A stretch of DNA of 64,000 nt from contig VZSF01007300.1 in NCBI GenBank assembly GCA_013398295.1, positions 372,001 through 436,000 on the forward strand, read 5' to 3'. The DNA comes from Chionis minor. Lineage: Eukaryota; Chordata; Aves; Charadriiformes; Chionididae. The first letter of the stretch is position 1. Each line of letters begins with the position of its first letter. This document shows, in pieces, positions 13,001 to 24,460 of this stretch. The notes beneath the pieces were generated by a model. That model saw only the letters and a program-made list of their open reading frames with translations, was not told the origin of the DNA and made no database searches. A program made the position numbers and the translations under genes.

Positions 13001-16000
13001 GTGGATCTTACCTGGAGATGGAAAGAGGAAGTGAAGTATACTTGTGGCTCATCTCATCCAGCTGTCTCCTCGTTAAAAATGATAGTGACTTGTAGTCTCT
13101 AAGACTTGACAGTAAGTTATGTGAAACGTACCAGCTATATCACATCTCCCCATGTCCCAAGACAAACACACTCAAAGATGGTCTGAAGAGAGAGCTCTTA
13201 GCCTGGATGTCTGCTGAAAAGTTTTGCTGTCACTCAGAAAACATACGATTTTACCATATAGTGAAGTTGGTTGAAGATAACTGTACCCTCCTTAGAAGGC
13301 TTTAAATCAAGCAGTTTAATACACAAAAAGGTACCTGCCTGATCTTGATTAGGCTTTTAGAAAGGGCTAACTAGCCCAGACTAGTTGTCGATATCCTTGT
13401 ACTGAAACCTCAAATTAGGGAAAACATTTTTACAAGAAATTGGCAGCCAGAGCCCATAGCCAGAAGTGAACCGAATCAGATTCAGATTAGCAAAGCACAA
13501 ACGGAGACTTTGAGGCCCCACTAAGAGGACAATCACAATTTGCTACCTGCAGAGCAATGACAAAATGGTACCGTTACTGGAGGTCCCAAAATTCCTAAAC
13601 TTCCACATCGTTTCAGGTGCTTCAGTGCATCAGTTTGCCAGGTACGAGGGCAAAATCTGCAATTTTCCTAATTACTTTTGATTTTCAGAACAAGACATTC
13701 TTTTTCACTGTAACATTTTTCTAAGTTCAAGTATACAATGACAACAAAAAGGCATCACCCATGTTTCTGGTCACAGATGACACTGGGCCCCCTCTGTTTA
13801 CACATTTTGGCTAGGTAAATTTGGCTGCTTTCACGCATTTTCCTGATGACTTTTTGCATTTTACTTTAAAAAGAGACTAACGCCTTTGAGGAATTAATAA
13901 AGAATTAGGCATAACATGTCAGAACCGTATTTGATGGAAAGCAACGGAAGTCAGGATGGCTCTAAGTTGGCCAAGCCAAAAAAAAAAAAGGCACTTTACA
14001 GAAGCACTACAGAAGTAATCTAATGTACCTTTCATTTAAACACATGCTTTTCAGTAGATAAGGGGTTTTTTTAACATACATTTGCATGTACTTCATAAAC
14101 ATTCTATATATTTAATCTATTTTTGCTTTATTAAGGTGTGGAAAGGAATTTGCCTTCCAATATTTATTCTGTTCTTAAGTCTGTTTCAGTTTTGTACTGC
14201 GTGTTCCCTAATCGAGGACACTAAATTTCTATTCATGTTTTGTTCTTTGTTTTTTTTTTTTTGTGTCCTTACAGCTGATTCAAAACAAGGATGCTAAAGA
14301 AAGAATAAGAGGATTTTTGTAGTAGTCCTTAGCTGACAACAGTATTTAAAGTGGCAGCTGATACATGATTTTTTAAAAAAAATCCCCAAATTGAAGATAA
14401 TCTGAATGTTATATATTTGAATTTCAACTGTAAATGTGGCCTGCTGGTTTGATGACGCTTGTTCTGATCTGTATACAGCTTTCAACAAACGATCACACTT
14501 AATGAATCAGGCACCCAAATGCGAAACACTTAGCTTAGAGGCCTATTTATGTAGGCATTAGCCTTACCAAACTAGTGAGAGCTGGTTTAGGCTGTTCATC
14601 CCCTGAGTTTCAGAAGTGAAGAGGTTAAGGCAATTTCATGCTTCTTTGTTTCTGACAGTGTGAGGCCAGGGGCTGTGAAGTCCATCTGCAGCAAAGCACT
14701 TAGCCACAGGCAATGTGGTCTTCTTGCTTTTTACGCTGCTTAGATGCTCCACAAGAGTGATAATAAGATTAACTACAAGAAGCTGAACGCTTGACCCTAC
14801 GCTTGTGTTGCTATGCTTTATACACCAGAGAAGTGTTAATTATATGTAGGGATCTAGTAGCCTCTAAGGGCTGAAGTATCAGGTGAGGGTACTCCACCTC
14901 TGAGATCAACTTTGGCTCTTCTTTATACATGCACTGTTGTGCCATTGAAAAGAATGAGATGCGCCCTTCAACAGCAATATTTTGGGCCCTATCAACTTAC
15001 GTATGGAGTTGCCCTGACTTAATGAAACATCCTCTCCTGCTGAATTGTAGGTGTGATTCAATGTCTACGTTTTATGCTCACTTCGCGTAAATTACCATGC
15101 TTTGAGTCAAACTAATTTTTATTATAGGCTTACTTTCATAATCTTTGAATTCAGAGTAAAACTGCATCTCACTATGGTCTTAAAAGAAAACCTCAGTGCC
15201 CTGATCTGTGGTTAAAATCTTTGCCTCCCTCTTACTAGTGCCTCCAGGTAAAAGCCCTCCCCCTCTCCTGCCAGGATCACCTTTCTCATTTCCCCCCAGA
15301 AGTATGATTTTGGGAGTGCAAGTCCATGGCGATTCCCCGTGATTGCCCTCAAGGACCCAACCTTAGCACAAGTACCTGCGTTCATGTTCTCTCTTAGGGG
15401 CAACAATGTGGGGAAGCCGGGTATCCGTTTGCTTTCAGAAAGCTCTATTATTCTGCGTTACAGACAGAGAGTTAAAAGAAAAAGTACATTATAAAAAACA
15501 ACAAATCCACATATATTCTACATTTACCAGCTATCATCATCCATCATCTCTGAGGTATCCTGATAGACACAGACACAAATTCAGCTCGTTCTCTACATTT
15601 CCCACCTGCACCTCCTTGTTAGCCTTTGCTCATCACACATCAGAATTGGCTCTTTATACTCTTTTCTTGTTTGTCTGGTCTCTTGGACTGAGCAAACCAA
15701 TACATGCAGTTTTCTCTTAGATGAATAGCTTTCACGAGATGACTTGACCCACAGACTCGTTTGTCTTAAAAGCCAAGACCAAATAAACAACACAGATATG
15801 CAGGTTATGCAGAGCACTGACTAAAGGGTTTTTTGGGTTTTTTTCCATATCTTCTATCATATATCATTATCTTTCCTTCCTTAAGCCACATAACTTTAGA
15901 TGAAGACCTTTCAAAAACAGTGTCTAGGGTGTTAAAACCTGTCCTTGCGTGCCAGATTTGTTATGATGTTTTCAACAGTCTTCCACATTTATACTGAGAT

Positions 16001-17515
16001 GTTCAAAGTATAGCTGTAAGAAACCTGGCTTTATTTCTAAAAAATGCAAGACTTTGTTGTCATAATCTGTTCATGTTTGTTTGACATGGGTGAGTTTTAA
16101 TCTGTCTGAAGTGCGTAAGAATGCAAAACCTCAAATCAAAACCCAAAAATCGTCTACAGTTTGGGTTTCAGTGAAGCTGCTCACAGGGAGTTGGTGAATT
16201 TTCAGGATATTCTACCAGCTTTGTCTGAAATTGATGCTGATAATGAAACTCAGAGGTTTGCATATAAACTTCAGCACCACTTCTGCTTTTCTATCCTCTC
16301 TCCTAGGCCAGTTTCTTTATTACTAAACCCACAAGAACATTGTTCAAGAGACACGTTGCTGCAATGTAGCTGTCTCCTGAATTACCGCTTCAGAGGATAT
16401 TTTAGTAATAAAGGGTAAGTACTGGTTTACCAAAAGTCTGATGTTCATTTGGCACAGATGCACTGGTGAAATGAGTTTCAGTGGCTCTGAAACTTCAAGG
16501 CTAAGCAAATTCAGGGAATCTTGGTAGGTTACGTGTAACAGAAAATGGAGGAGCTGACTCGTCCAGACATCTACTTTTTTAATTTCTGCTAAGGTACCAA
16601 CCAGTGCAAACCTTCCAATACAGACCTAGCCTCATCAAGCCCTGTTTAAATGCAAATAACATCAATAAGTAGCGCTCTTCATGCACTAGGTACTACTACA
16701 TTTCACCCAAACCAGCTTTTAAGATGTCAATCAGCTAACCTAGCTATTTTGCAGTGAGCACACTTACTTGAGTGCCTTCTCACAGTCACGCCTTCTCCTG
16801 CCTAAACACCTCTGCCCGGAAAGCATCAAAAAGTTTCTCAAGCATCTTTGCTTCCTGAAGCACAAAATGCCTTGGAAGCCTGAGCAACACACAGGCAACC
16901 ACCAGCGTGACTAGCAGTGGGGCACGTACAACCCAGGGGCACTGGCTCAATTTTGCCATGAAGATGTGATCCACGAAGCTACCTCCCATCTGATCAATCT
17001 TTTGCAGGATCCTTTTCCCTGCTCTCCTTTCCCTTCAGGTTTTGTTTCTGCTTTCCTAAGAATCCATTCCCTTCTTATTCTGGTCTAGAAGAAAGAGGGG
17101 AGATGAGGCCAGCTGCGACCCTGGATGCAGTGTGTTGTTTTTGGAAAGTTATGACATTAGTACAGATGCTGACCATGCCTTCAATCCTCCTTCAGATGCA
17201 TGGTGCGCTGGTGGGAACTAATGGGCACTTCTTCAGTTCTTACTGAGCCAGAACTCTTACTGGACCAGTGGGATTTTCATCTAAATAATGAAAATATCAC
17301 AGCAGGTTCATGATATTATATTTCACAAATGGGACTTTCAGAGGTCAGAAGATTTCAGTTAATGTAACATATGCATTGCTGGATCGAAGAGCTTGCACTG
17401 AGGGGAATAAGAGATTGACAAAAAAAAATAATAAAAAAGCATATGTAGGATAAAGAAAAGTTGCTTCATAGAGAACAGACCTGTAAAAATGCTACATTAA
17501 TACTAAAAACATACT
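7005..17515. other. Unique non-coding DNA, no gene recognised
   Basis: About 10.5 kb of AT-rich sequence. It contains an X-box-like palindrome (9824-9837), an acceptor-like pyrimidine tract ending at 14274, and an isolated match to the left half of a REST site at 16270-16280. Open frames of 134 codons (10838-11242, plus) and 104 codons (15406-15720, plus) have no domain or motif I recognise. No repeat family was identified here. Confidence 0.6.
9824..9837. promoter_or_regulatory. RFX X-box-like palindrome
   Basis: The sequence GTTACTATGGTAAC fits the X-box bound by RFX factors, two inverted half-sites of the GTNRCC / RGYAAC type. The right half matches fully and the left half deviates at one base. 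RFX factors control ciliary and MHC class II genes. No promoter or gene start is visible nearby, so if it is used it would be as a distal element. Confidence 0.35.
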
Positions 17516-17519
17516 CTGG

Positions 17520-17745
17520 GGGCTACCGTTGCAGGCTAGGCACACAAGCAGTTTCTACAAAGACAGCCATTTATTTCACTGTGTATACCTTATCACGGGG
17601 AGCGCGCTACGCTCAACTCTATAAAGACTCGCTTTCATCTTCAGTGCCTCTCTTACAAGCCAGACAGCATTATACTCACGAACGGATGCGAGTTACCTCG
17701 CTCAGGGAGTTACACGGCGTAGAGAGCCTTCGTACAGATATTTAG
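17520..17745. other. Short CpG-rich patch, possible LTR or young insertion
   Basis: About 12 CpG dinucleotides fall between 17595 and 17735 in otherwise CpG-poor DNA, at only moderate GC. A TATAAAG lies at about 17620 on the plus strand. On the minus strand an AATAAA (17572-17577) lies about 45 bases beyond a TTTATAG. Undepleted CpG suggests recent insertion, germline hypomethylation or selection. The TATA and polyadenylation signals would fit a retroviral LTR on the minus strand, but no TG...CA ends, flanking duplication or internal viral sequence was found. A 94-codon open frame overlaps it (17461-17745) without recognisable similarity. Confidence 0.3.
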
Positions 17746-18375
17746 TCATAAATACTGTCATTACAGAGAGGCACAAGCACCCGTGCTTTTGCCATGAAGG
17801 CATCTGTTGTGAGGCAGCACAGTCGTTCACAGGTCGTGCCACAGCAATCCAGTCTTGACCCAGCTGGGATGTGTCCCACAGAGCTGGAGTGTAACCCAGA
17901 TCTGCCCGCACGTTGCAGGTGCATAATGGAAAAGAGCAAGGAGCCTCTGGGCATACGGCGATGACGTATGTTCTGTATTTATATCCAGCCATAAATGCTT
18001 ACAACAGATAAAGAATGAGGCGCAGCCTACATTTTCAGTACTGTACACAGAACAGGCTATTTACCATTTCTTTGCTTAATTTGCTTCAAGAATGAGAACA
18101 CATGCATCTCTTTAGCATGTTTTGACCCTCAAGAAAAAGGCAGCAAGTTCTGATACAGTCCAGCAAAGTGCAGCACAAAGCCAAACTGCACAGTCTGCCA
18201 AAACTATGTAGGGGCAGCAAGTTATTAACAACCCACTCGTTACCGTAAAGGTGCAGCAGCTGGAGATGGCTCACTGCTGGGAACCTTCATAACGGCTCTT
18301 TCTTCTATCAATATTCCTAGATCTAGTAAGTGTCTGAAGAAAAGTGAAATCTCAATAAACTGCCACTTACTAATG

Positions 18376-18428
18376 CAAAAAGAAAAAGGAAAAGAAAAAA
18401 AAAAGAAAGGGATAAAGGGAAAGAAGGT
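18376..18428 (+). repeat. Purine-only low-complexity tract
   Basis: An A/G-rich run made mainly of AAAAG and GAAA words, interrupted by very few pyrimidines. It is a simple low-complexity sequence and could form triplex DNA. No unit repeats cleanly. Confidence 0.8.
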
Positions 18429-18863
18429 ACTTTGAGAGCGACTACTTCAGTGCAAACCAAACTGAACACAGTCAATACCTCTGCTGAACTGCCAGGACTT
18501 TTAGGAGCCCTACAGCAAGACCATTAGTAGCAGCAGAGTTTGAAAAATCATTATTTTAGTCCCATGATACAAATATTGACTTTCATCTGTTCTCTCTCTG
18601 TGGGCTAATCCCTCTTGTCATTTTTGTAATCCTCATTCCCGCGCCTTGTAATCTTGAGTCATGTTTGCTATGTAGTAGCATGTTATGTCAAATAAAGATA
18701 TTCAAAAGACTCCTGAAGTCTGGTGAAAGGCATTACCTTAACTCAGAGTTTCTTAAGTAGCATTTAATTTCTCAAAGGAATAACTGCAACACATCTCAGA
18801 AAACACTACATTTCAGCGACTGCCTGGTGGGCGGTGGATAGAAGTGAAGTACTGCCATTCCAG

Positions 18864-18879
18864 GTAACTAGGGGGCACC
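18864..18879 (+). promoter_or_regulatory. CTCF-like binding site
   Basis: The stretch AACTAGGGGGCAC matches all positions of the central part of the vertebrate CTCF core (A-S-Y-A-G-R-K-G-G-C-R-S). The two bases before it are TA instead of CC. Site orientation would be plus. CTCF sites of this kind often anchor chromatin loops in gene deserts or large introns. Binding is inferred only from the motif. Confidence 0.4.
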
Positions 18880-19032
18880 ATAAAGGAAAACACCAATATA
18901 TTTTGTTAAAAATCTTTTTAGACTTGATCGATGAATGATATGCCTTGCTTGCATTTTTCAATGCCTTCAGAATTTCCATTCTAACCTGATTTTATGCTGC
19001 CCACAATCTTCTGATAATGTCAAGCCTCTTCT

Positions 19033-19058
19033 CCCCCCCCCCAAAAAAAAAAAAAAAA
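19033..19058 (+). repeat. Adjacent homopolymers C10 then A16
   Basis: Ten C residues are followed directly by sixteen A residues. It is low-complexity sequence and prone to length errors in sequencing. Confidence 0.95.
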
Positions 19059-22000
19059 GCCTAAGATTTTTATGCATTTTGGGATTAGCTGAGAAAAGCT
19101 GGAAAAAATCTTATTTACTCATACAGAAATTTAACACTTCATCGCAGTTCAGTAAGCAGGGGCATTTACAAACCTCAACTTCCTCACAATTCTTATCCCT
19201 TTGGATTACAAGGTGTTCTTGCTTTCTCGATCACAATATATCCCTGACCCGAATTAGTTATTATATGTGTTATGGCTTTTAAAATAGAAAGTAAAGTTTA
19301 AAATCTTATTTCTGTAATAAAGATGTTAACACAACAAAGAGGACAGACAAGCTCTTTTTTGCTACTACGCCAAGATGGGAGAGGCAGCGCTCCTGTAGAA
19401 TGAGTGTGCACAAGCAAGAGGAGGCAATGTGCGAATAATAACAACGTACCCTTTTCCATTCACATCTCCTTTTCCAGTTGAACAAAGCAACAAATCATAC
19501 GAAGTCTTTCACTCTTCATACTCAAGGTGGAATGATCTGACCAAATATCATAAGAAAAAACCTCTGCTAATTGTAACAGTAACACTAGGGAGATATATAT
19601 AGAACAGACAAATAATTAACGTAGGACTAGGTGGAAAACACATTGCATTATTCTGCACTAAGGCAAAAAAATAATCGACTTACAGAGCATGTTTTCTTTA
19701 CTTTTGTCATGAAAGATACTTAACAATATCAAAGAGATGTGCAGCCTTAACTTTGTGCTCTAAAGATACTGTTGACTTTGCAACAAATTACAAGTTTGTC
19801 AATGAATTTGCACTTCTAGCTTTCCAATAATTTGATGATCTGTTGTCTCAATGTCACAGCAAATCCTCTTGAAAGTGGAAATCTGCTAGGATGAATCAGC
19901 TTATCTCTTTAAAACATTGTGATAAAAATCACTTTGGCCCTATTTTTTGACACCCTGTGAAAAGCTAGATGTATTCAACTCATAAGCATGTATCACTAAC
20001 CTGAAAAACCACCACTAATAACTCCACTTTCATCTGTCCAAAATTTGCATTCACTATTCATATTTCTCCATTGTCAGACTAAGTAATTCATGTATGGATT
20101 AATGAACATTAACAGAAGCAACAACTAAGAGTCTAACATTACTACACTGAATACAAGGACAAGCTTCTGTTCTATTAACAAGATGTTTGCACACGCGTTT
20201 TCAAGTTTTGGTTTCATTTTTCTCCCTCCCACAGTCGCTCAAAATGTAAAAAGGAGATTCATACTTCAATTATTTACAACAGGAGGATTTCCCTAGTGGT
20301 GCCTGTTATTTTGTCATAGAGACAGGGCAGTTACCCTTGGCTTTGGCACCGCTGCTTGAATTTTTTCATAGAACAGACACCATTTCTATGGTCATAAAAA
20401 ATACTTTTGTAAAGACATGGCACAGAAATCCCCTAACCCCAAGGAATGAATGTCCACGTGCATTATTAGACTAACAGCCATGGAGTACCCCCATATACCA
20501 AACGCAAAGTGACAGCACTGCAGATCTCTACCCTGTCCTGTCTCTCAGACATCCCCCCCTGCATGCTGATGATACTGTGCTTACTACCCCTGGTCACAGA
20601 CACGTCAATAAAAAGAGAATTTGGACCACACACATCTCAATTTGAGCAGAATTGATGTATATAGTTACTGAGTTTCATTTCTTCCTGTTACTTGTTATTC
20701 TACAGATAAAATTGTAATTTCAGCTGTCTCATCAAACCAAACATCACCTTTAAGCACTTATCAGGCCTTGGCTAGGAAATACAGAAGTGCTGTTTTATGC
20801 AAGATATCACTTATCTCCTCATCTGCTTGTTGCCCAGCAAACTGTCCCTGTTTAGTTTTATTCATAGTCTAGGGTGTTTGTTTTATACTCATATTCCACT
20901 GCTGAAAGCCTGGTGTCCCAACTCTGAAGCAGTAGCTTTCAGAACCATTTGTGAAGACAACAAAAACAGCTGGGATTAAGGTCTTCTTACCAATGTTATA
21001 CTTCATTACTGAAATTCTGAGACAGTTTAATTATAGCCAGCCATGCAAGCTTACCAAGCATTCGAAAGATAGTCCCAGGCTCAAATGCATTTCTTCCTTT
21101 GTTCCCAACACAAAGTACAGCAGTGCAACCCTGGAGCGTACATCGTGGTACTGCTGTGAAGCCTTTTTCCTTGGATGAAAGTTGGTGAGCAGCACCAATG
21201 TAGCAACAAAGGGCCATCCCCTGCAACCCCAGAAACTGAGGTTCACAGGAGATGTGCAGAAAAAAAGAGTTGCTGATTCAAGTATATTTTTCAGGTATTA
21301 ACCACCTGTGGTCTGAATTTATCAGCCCAGGAGAATACAACTTACAGACGTCTTCTTTGCCAAAATTAATGTATTTGTGCTATAGTAGCCTGTCTGACTG
21401 TGATACTTCTTTTTGTTAATGTGAGCCCACTATTAAATTATAAAGTTATTTCACAATTCAAAGCTTAGTGCCTAGAGCTACTTTCTGTGCTATAGAAAGC
21501 TACACTGTGATTTTCATGAAGAATAATACCTGTATTGTTTACAGAGCAGGGCTAGAGACAGCTCTGCTCACTACCACCTGCAGGCATTGAAAATTAGAAC
21601 AAGTACATGCTTAATCATTTACCAGGGAAATGGAACAGCTACAATAACAACAAAAAAGAAAAAATAAAGGTTTTACTAGATTAAAATGATGCTATGAATA
21701 ATGCAATATGCTACAAGAGTGTCAAACATCAGCTCTTTTTGACTGAACTCTCAACAAGCAGTTTCTCAAACAAAACCCCTCATTTACTAGTAGAGACCTT
21801 TTGCTTGCTGGCTACTCGGAGGCAGCTGAGAACATTTAGTGAGAGTAAATCCAACTGCATGTGGAAGCCCAGCTTCTAGAAAATAAATACAAACAAATTT
21901 TGATTAGACCACTGTGCTTAATTATAGCATTATTTGTATATGACAGTCCTAGGTAGGAAAGTGATTGGTAATTCTTTGGCTTTGATTCAGTACAGTGGGT

Positions 22001-24437
22001 TGATTTGGTCAAGCAGTAAAGTACCTCAGAGACCACCAGGTGTATGCCATTCATCACCAGCTGCCTCGTACACACAGATCTCCAGCTGGGCTCCTTTCAC
22101 TCCCTGATTGGAAGCACTTACAGCAAAGGCACATTTCAGTCTACTCGTAACATAAGCTACTTCACCACAGACACAACACTCAAGATCAGAGCCTGCCTAA
22201 AGTTTTCTTCTGGTGGGTTTTTGGTGAAAGTAGGTGAATATCAGGGTGGCACCTAAAGGAACCTGAGAAGGTCGGTCTGAGCAAACCTGGTGGAATATAT
22301 AAATAAATATTTCTCATTGTTTAACTTGTTTACATCCTTATTAGTTGAGTTGTTAATTAAAAGCAAAATAAATTGATGTGAATTAAAATTAACAGGGAGC
22401 ACAAATGTACCTGGAGTTTAAATGCACCACGTTCTGAAGTAAAAGGAATATGAATTACCTGCTTCATCTTAAAAAATACAAATAAACTGCCATGATTACA
22501 TTGTTAACTGCTTTACAAGAATTTAGATATTCCTCTTTCCATTTAACCCTTACATTAAAGGCACGATTTTTCTTAGCAGATTAGCATCCTTCAGGATGTA
22601 CAATTCTTGCATAAGAATTGTCTGCGAGGCATAAGAGCTGCCTGTAATGCCTAACGTCGGTGTCACATATGTAAGACTCTACAGGGGGATGAGCAACTTA
22701 TTTTTATTAATGATACCATTTTCACTTTGAAAGCTGTTCTTCACATATTCTTGAGTATCAACACACTGTGCCTGCCAAGCAGCAATCAACCACCTATTGC
22801 ATTTGCCAACATGCATTTCTCATAGCTGCTTACAAGAGTGTTTCAGACTCAGACAACCATGAACATCATCGTTTCAAAACACATTGGATGATTTTTGCCC
22901 AGTCTGATGAAGAGCTTCTGGTAATGCACACTCCCAAAAACACCCCTACAAAGGCAAACAATTTAGGAATGCTGCTGGAATCAGGCAAAGAAGAAATGAG
23001 GGAACTGGCCTCCCACTGGGTGGGAGATGCTGACCCATGCAGAGAACTTAGCTGATTTGCCAGTCACTCCTCACCCGTTACAGACAATGAAAATAAGTCA
23101 CCCGTCAAATAACTTCAGTTGCATATTAGAAAGCTGTGATGACAAGGCTTGCTAACCCTTACTTCTATTATGTCTGCCTTGGATTCACGAGCTTTTCTGC
23201 CTCAGCCTATCCCAGGATGACTGCTAGGATCACCTTCCTTTCAGACACGACCATTCTGGGCACCCATCAACTGTGTATTGAAAGAGAGAGGCTCATCTGG
23301 GTTTTAAGAACAACTGCAAATGCTTCTGAACTCCAGTGATCAATGATGTATTGAACAACAGCCTTCTTAAAGAGAACACTAGAGGGAAAAATCTAACCAT
23401 GAATTTGTCTCATCCATGTTTACTTGTCACCCCAAATTACCCCAGGTAGGCTGCCTCTTAATTTCCAAGAGCAGAATAAAACATAGTATGGAGTCTCTAA
23501 CAAAGCCTAGATACTCGTGCAAATCTGTGGAAAATGCTGTTCACAGTAGTACCAGGTTGGTCTCCTGTCTGGCACCGGTGGAGGTGCTCACCAAGGGTAC
23601 AGCCTGCACCACCAGCGAGCTCCCAACAACACACCCAGCCGATGCAAGCAACGTTGCACTGGTGTTACGACACCTGCAATGAGAGCTTTTGCTGGCACTG
23701 CTAAGCGGGCCAAGATAAGCAGTAGGGATGTTTTCACACCTCTTTGCAGAGGTGCTGAAGCAGCAAAACCAGAGCAGTTCTCCAGCTCCAGTCTTGCTCG
23801 TCTGAACCAAACTGATTTTCGTGCTCCTCAGAAGTGCAGACATCAAGCGTCTCAGCTCATTTCCTTGCCACATGCAAACATCAACATTAATGAAAATGAA
23901 AGCAAAGTCTATCTCCTTCTCTCCCTGTCTTCCTGAGGCACTCGTGCCCACACAGAAGCAGGTCTCCCATCATCATGCCCACTACGGTCACGTGAGGCTA
24001 ATGGCAGATGCAGGATTGTTGTAACATACACAGATCGTCATCTTTGTGCGAGCTTTCACAACTATTATACCCTCTTCTGTTTGGGAGAAAAAATAAAAAT
24101 CACATTTTCCTAGCCAAAGGAATAAGAAAGAAAGGGAAAAACCTAGTAGGATTTATGTATAGCATGACAGACACAACTATACATGAAGACGACAAGAGCT
24201 ATTTTTCTCCTATTAAATAAAAGCCTCTGTACTTTGTCTCAAGTGGGCATCCAAATACTGACTACCCCAAAATTTCTAGTGGTTTGTACATTGTGTATGA
24301 AATATTTTGTATACTTTGCCTTCAGCATACTCCAAGCTACTCCCATTCTGCCATTGGGAAGCAGCACCAATTTATAAGAGGTCCCCACAGCAGTTAACCT
24401 AGTTTAGGGAGTTAATGCTGCAATCCCAAAAGAGGCA

Positions 24438-24460
24438 GGGGGGGTGGGGAGGAGGAGGGA
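24438..24460 (+). repeat. G-rich tract able to form a G-quadruplex
   Basis: A run of seven G, T, four G, then AGGAGGAGGG. It meets the common four-G-run pattern if the first run supplies two tetrad strands. It stands alone in otherwise ordinary DNA with no promoter in view. Confidence 0.5.

Noticed and set aside
16270..16280. TTCAGCACCAC matching the left half of a REST/NRSF site
   Set aside because: The right half (GGACAGCGC-type) is absent at any normal spacing, so the full silencer element is not supported.
23541..23951. 136-codon minus-strand open frame as a gene
   Set aside because: Overlaps open frames in other phases on the plus strand and shows no recognisable motif.
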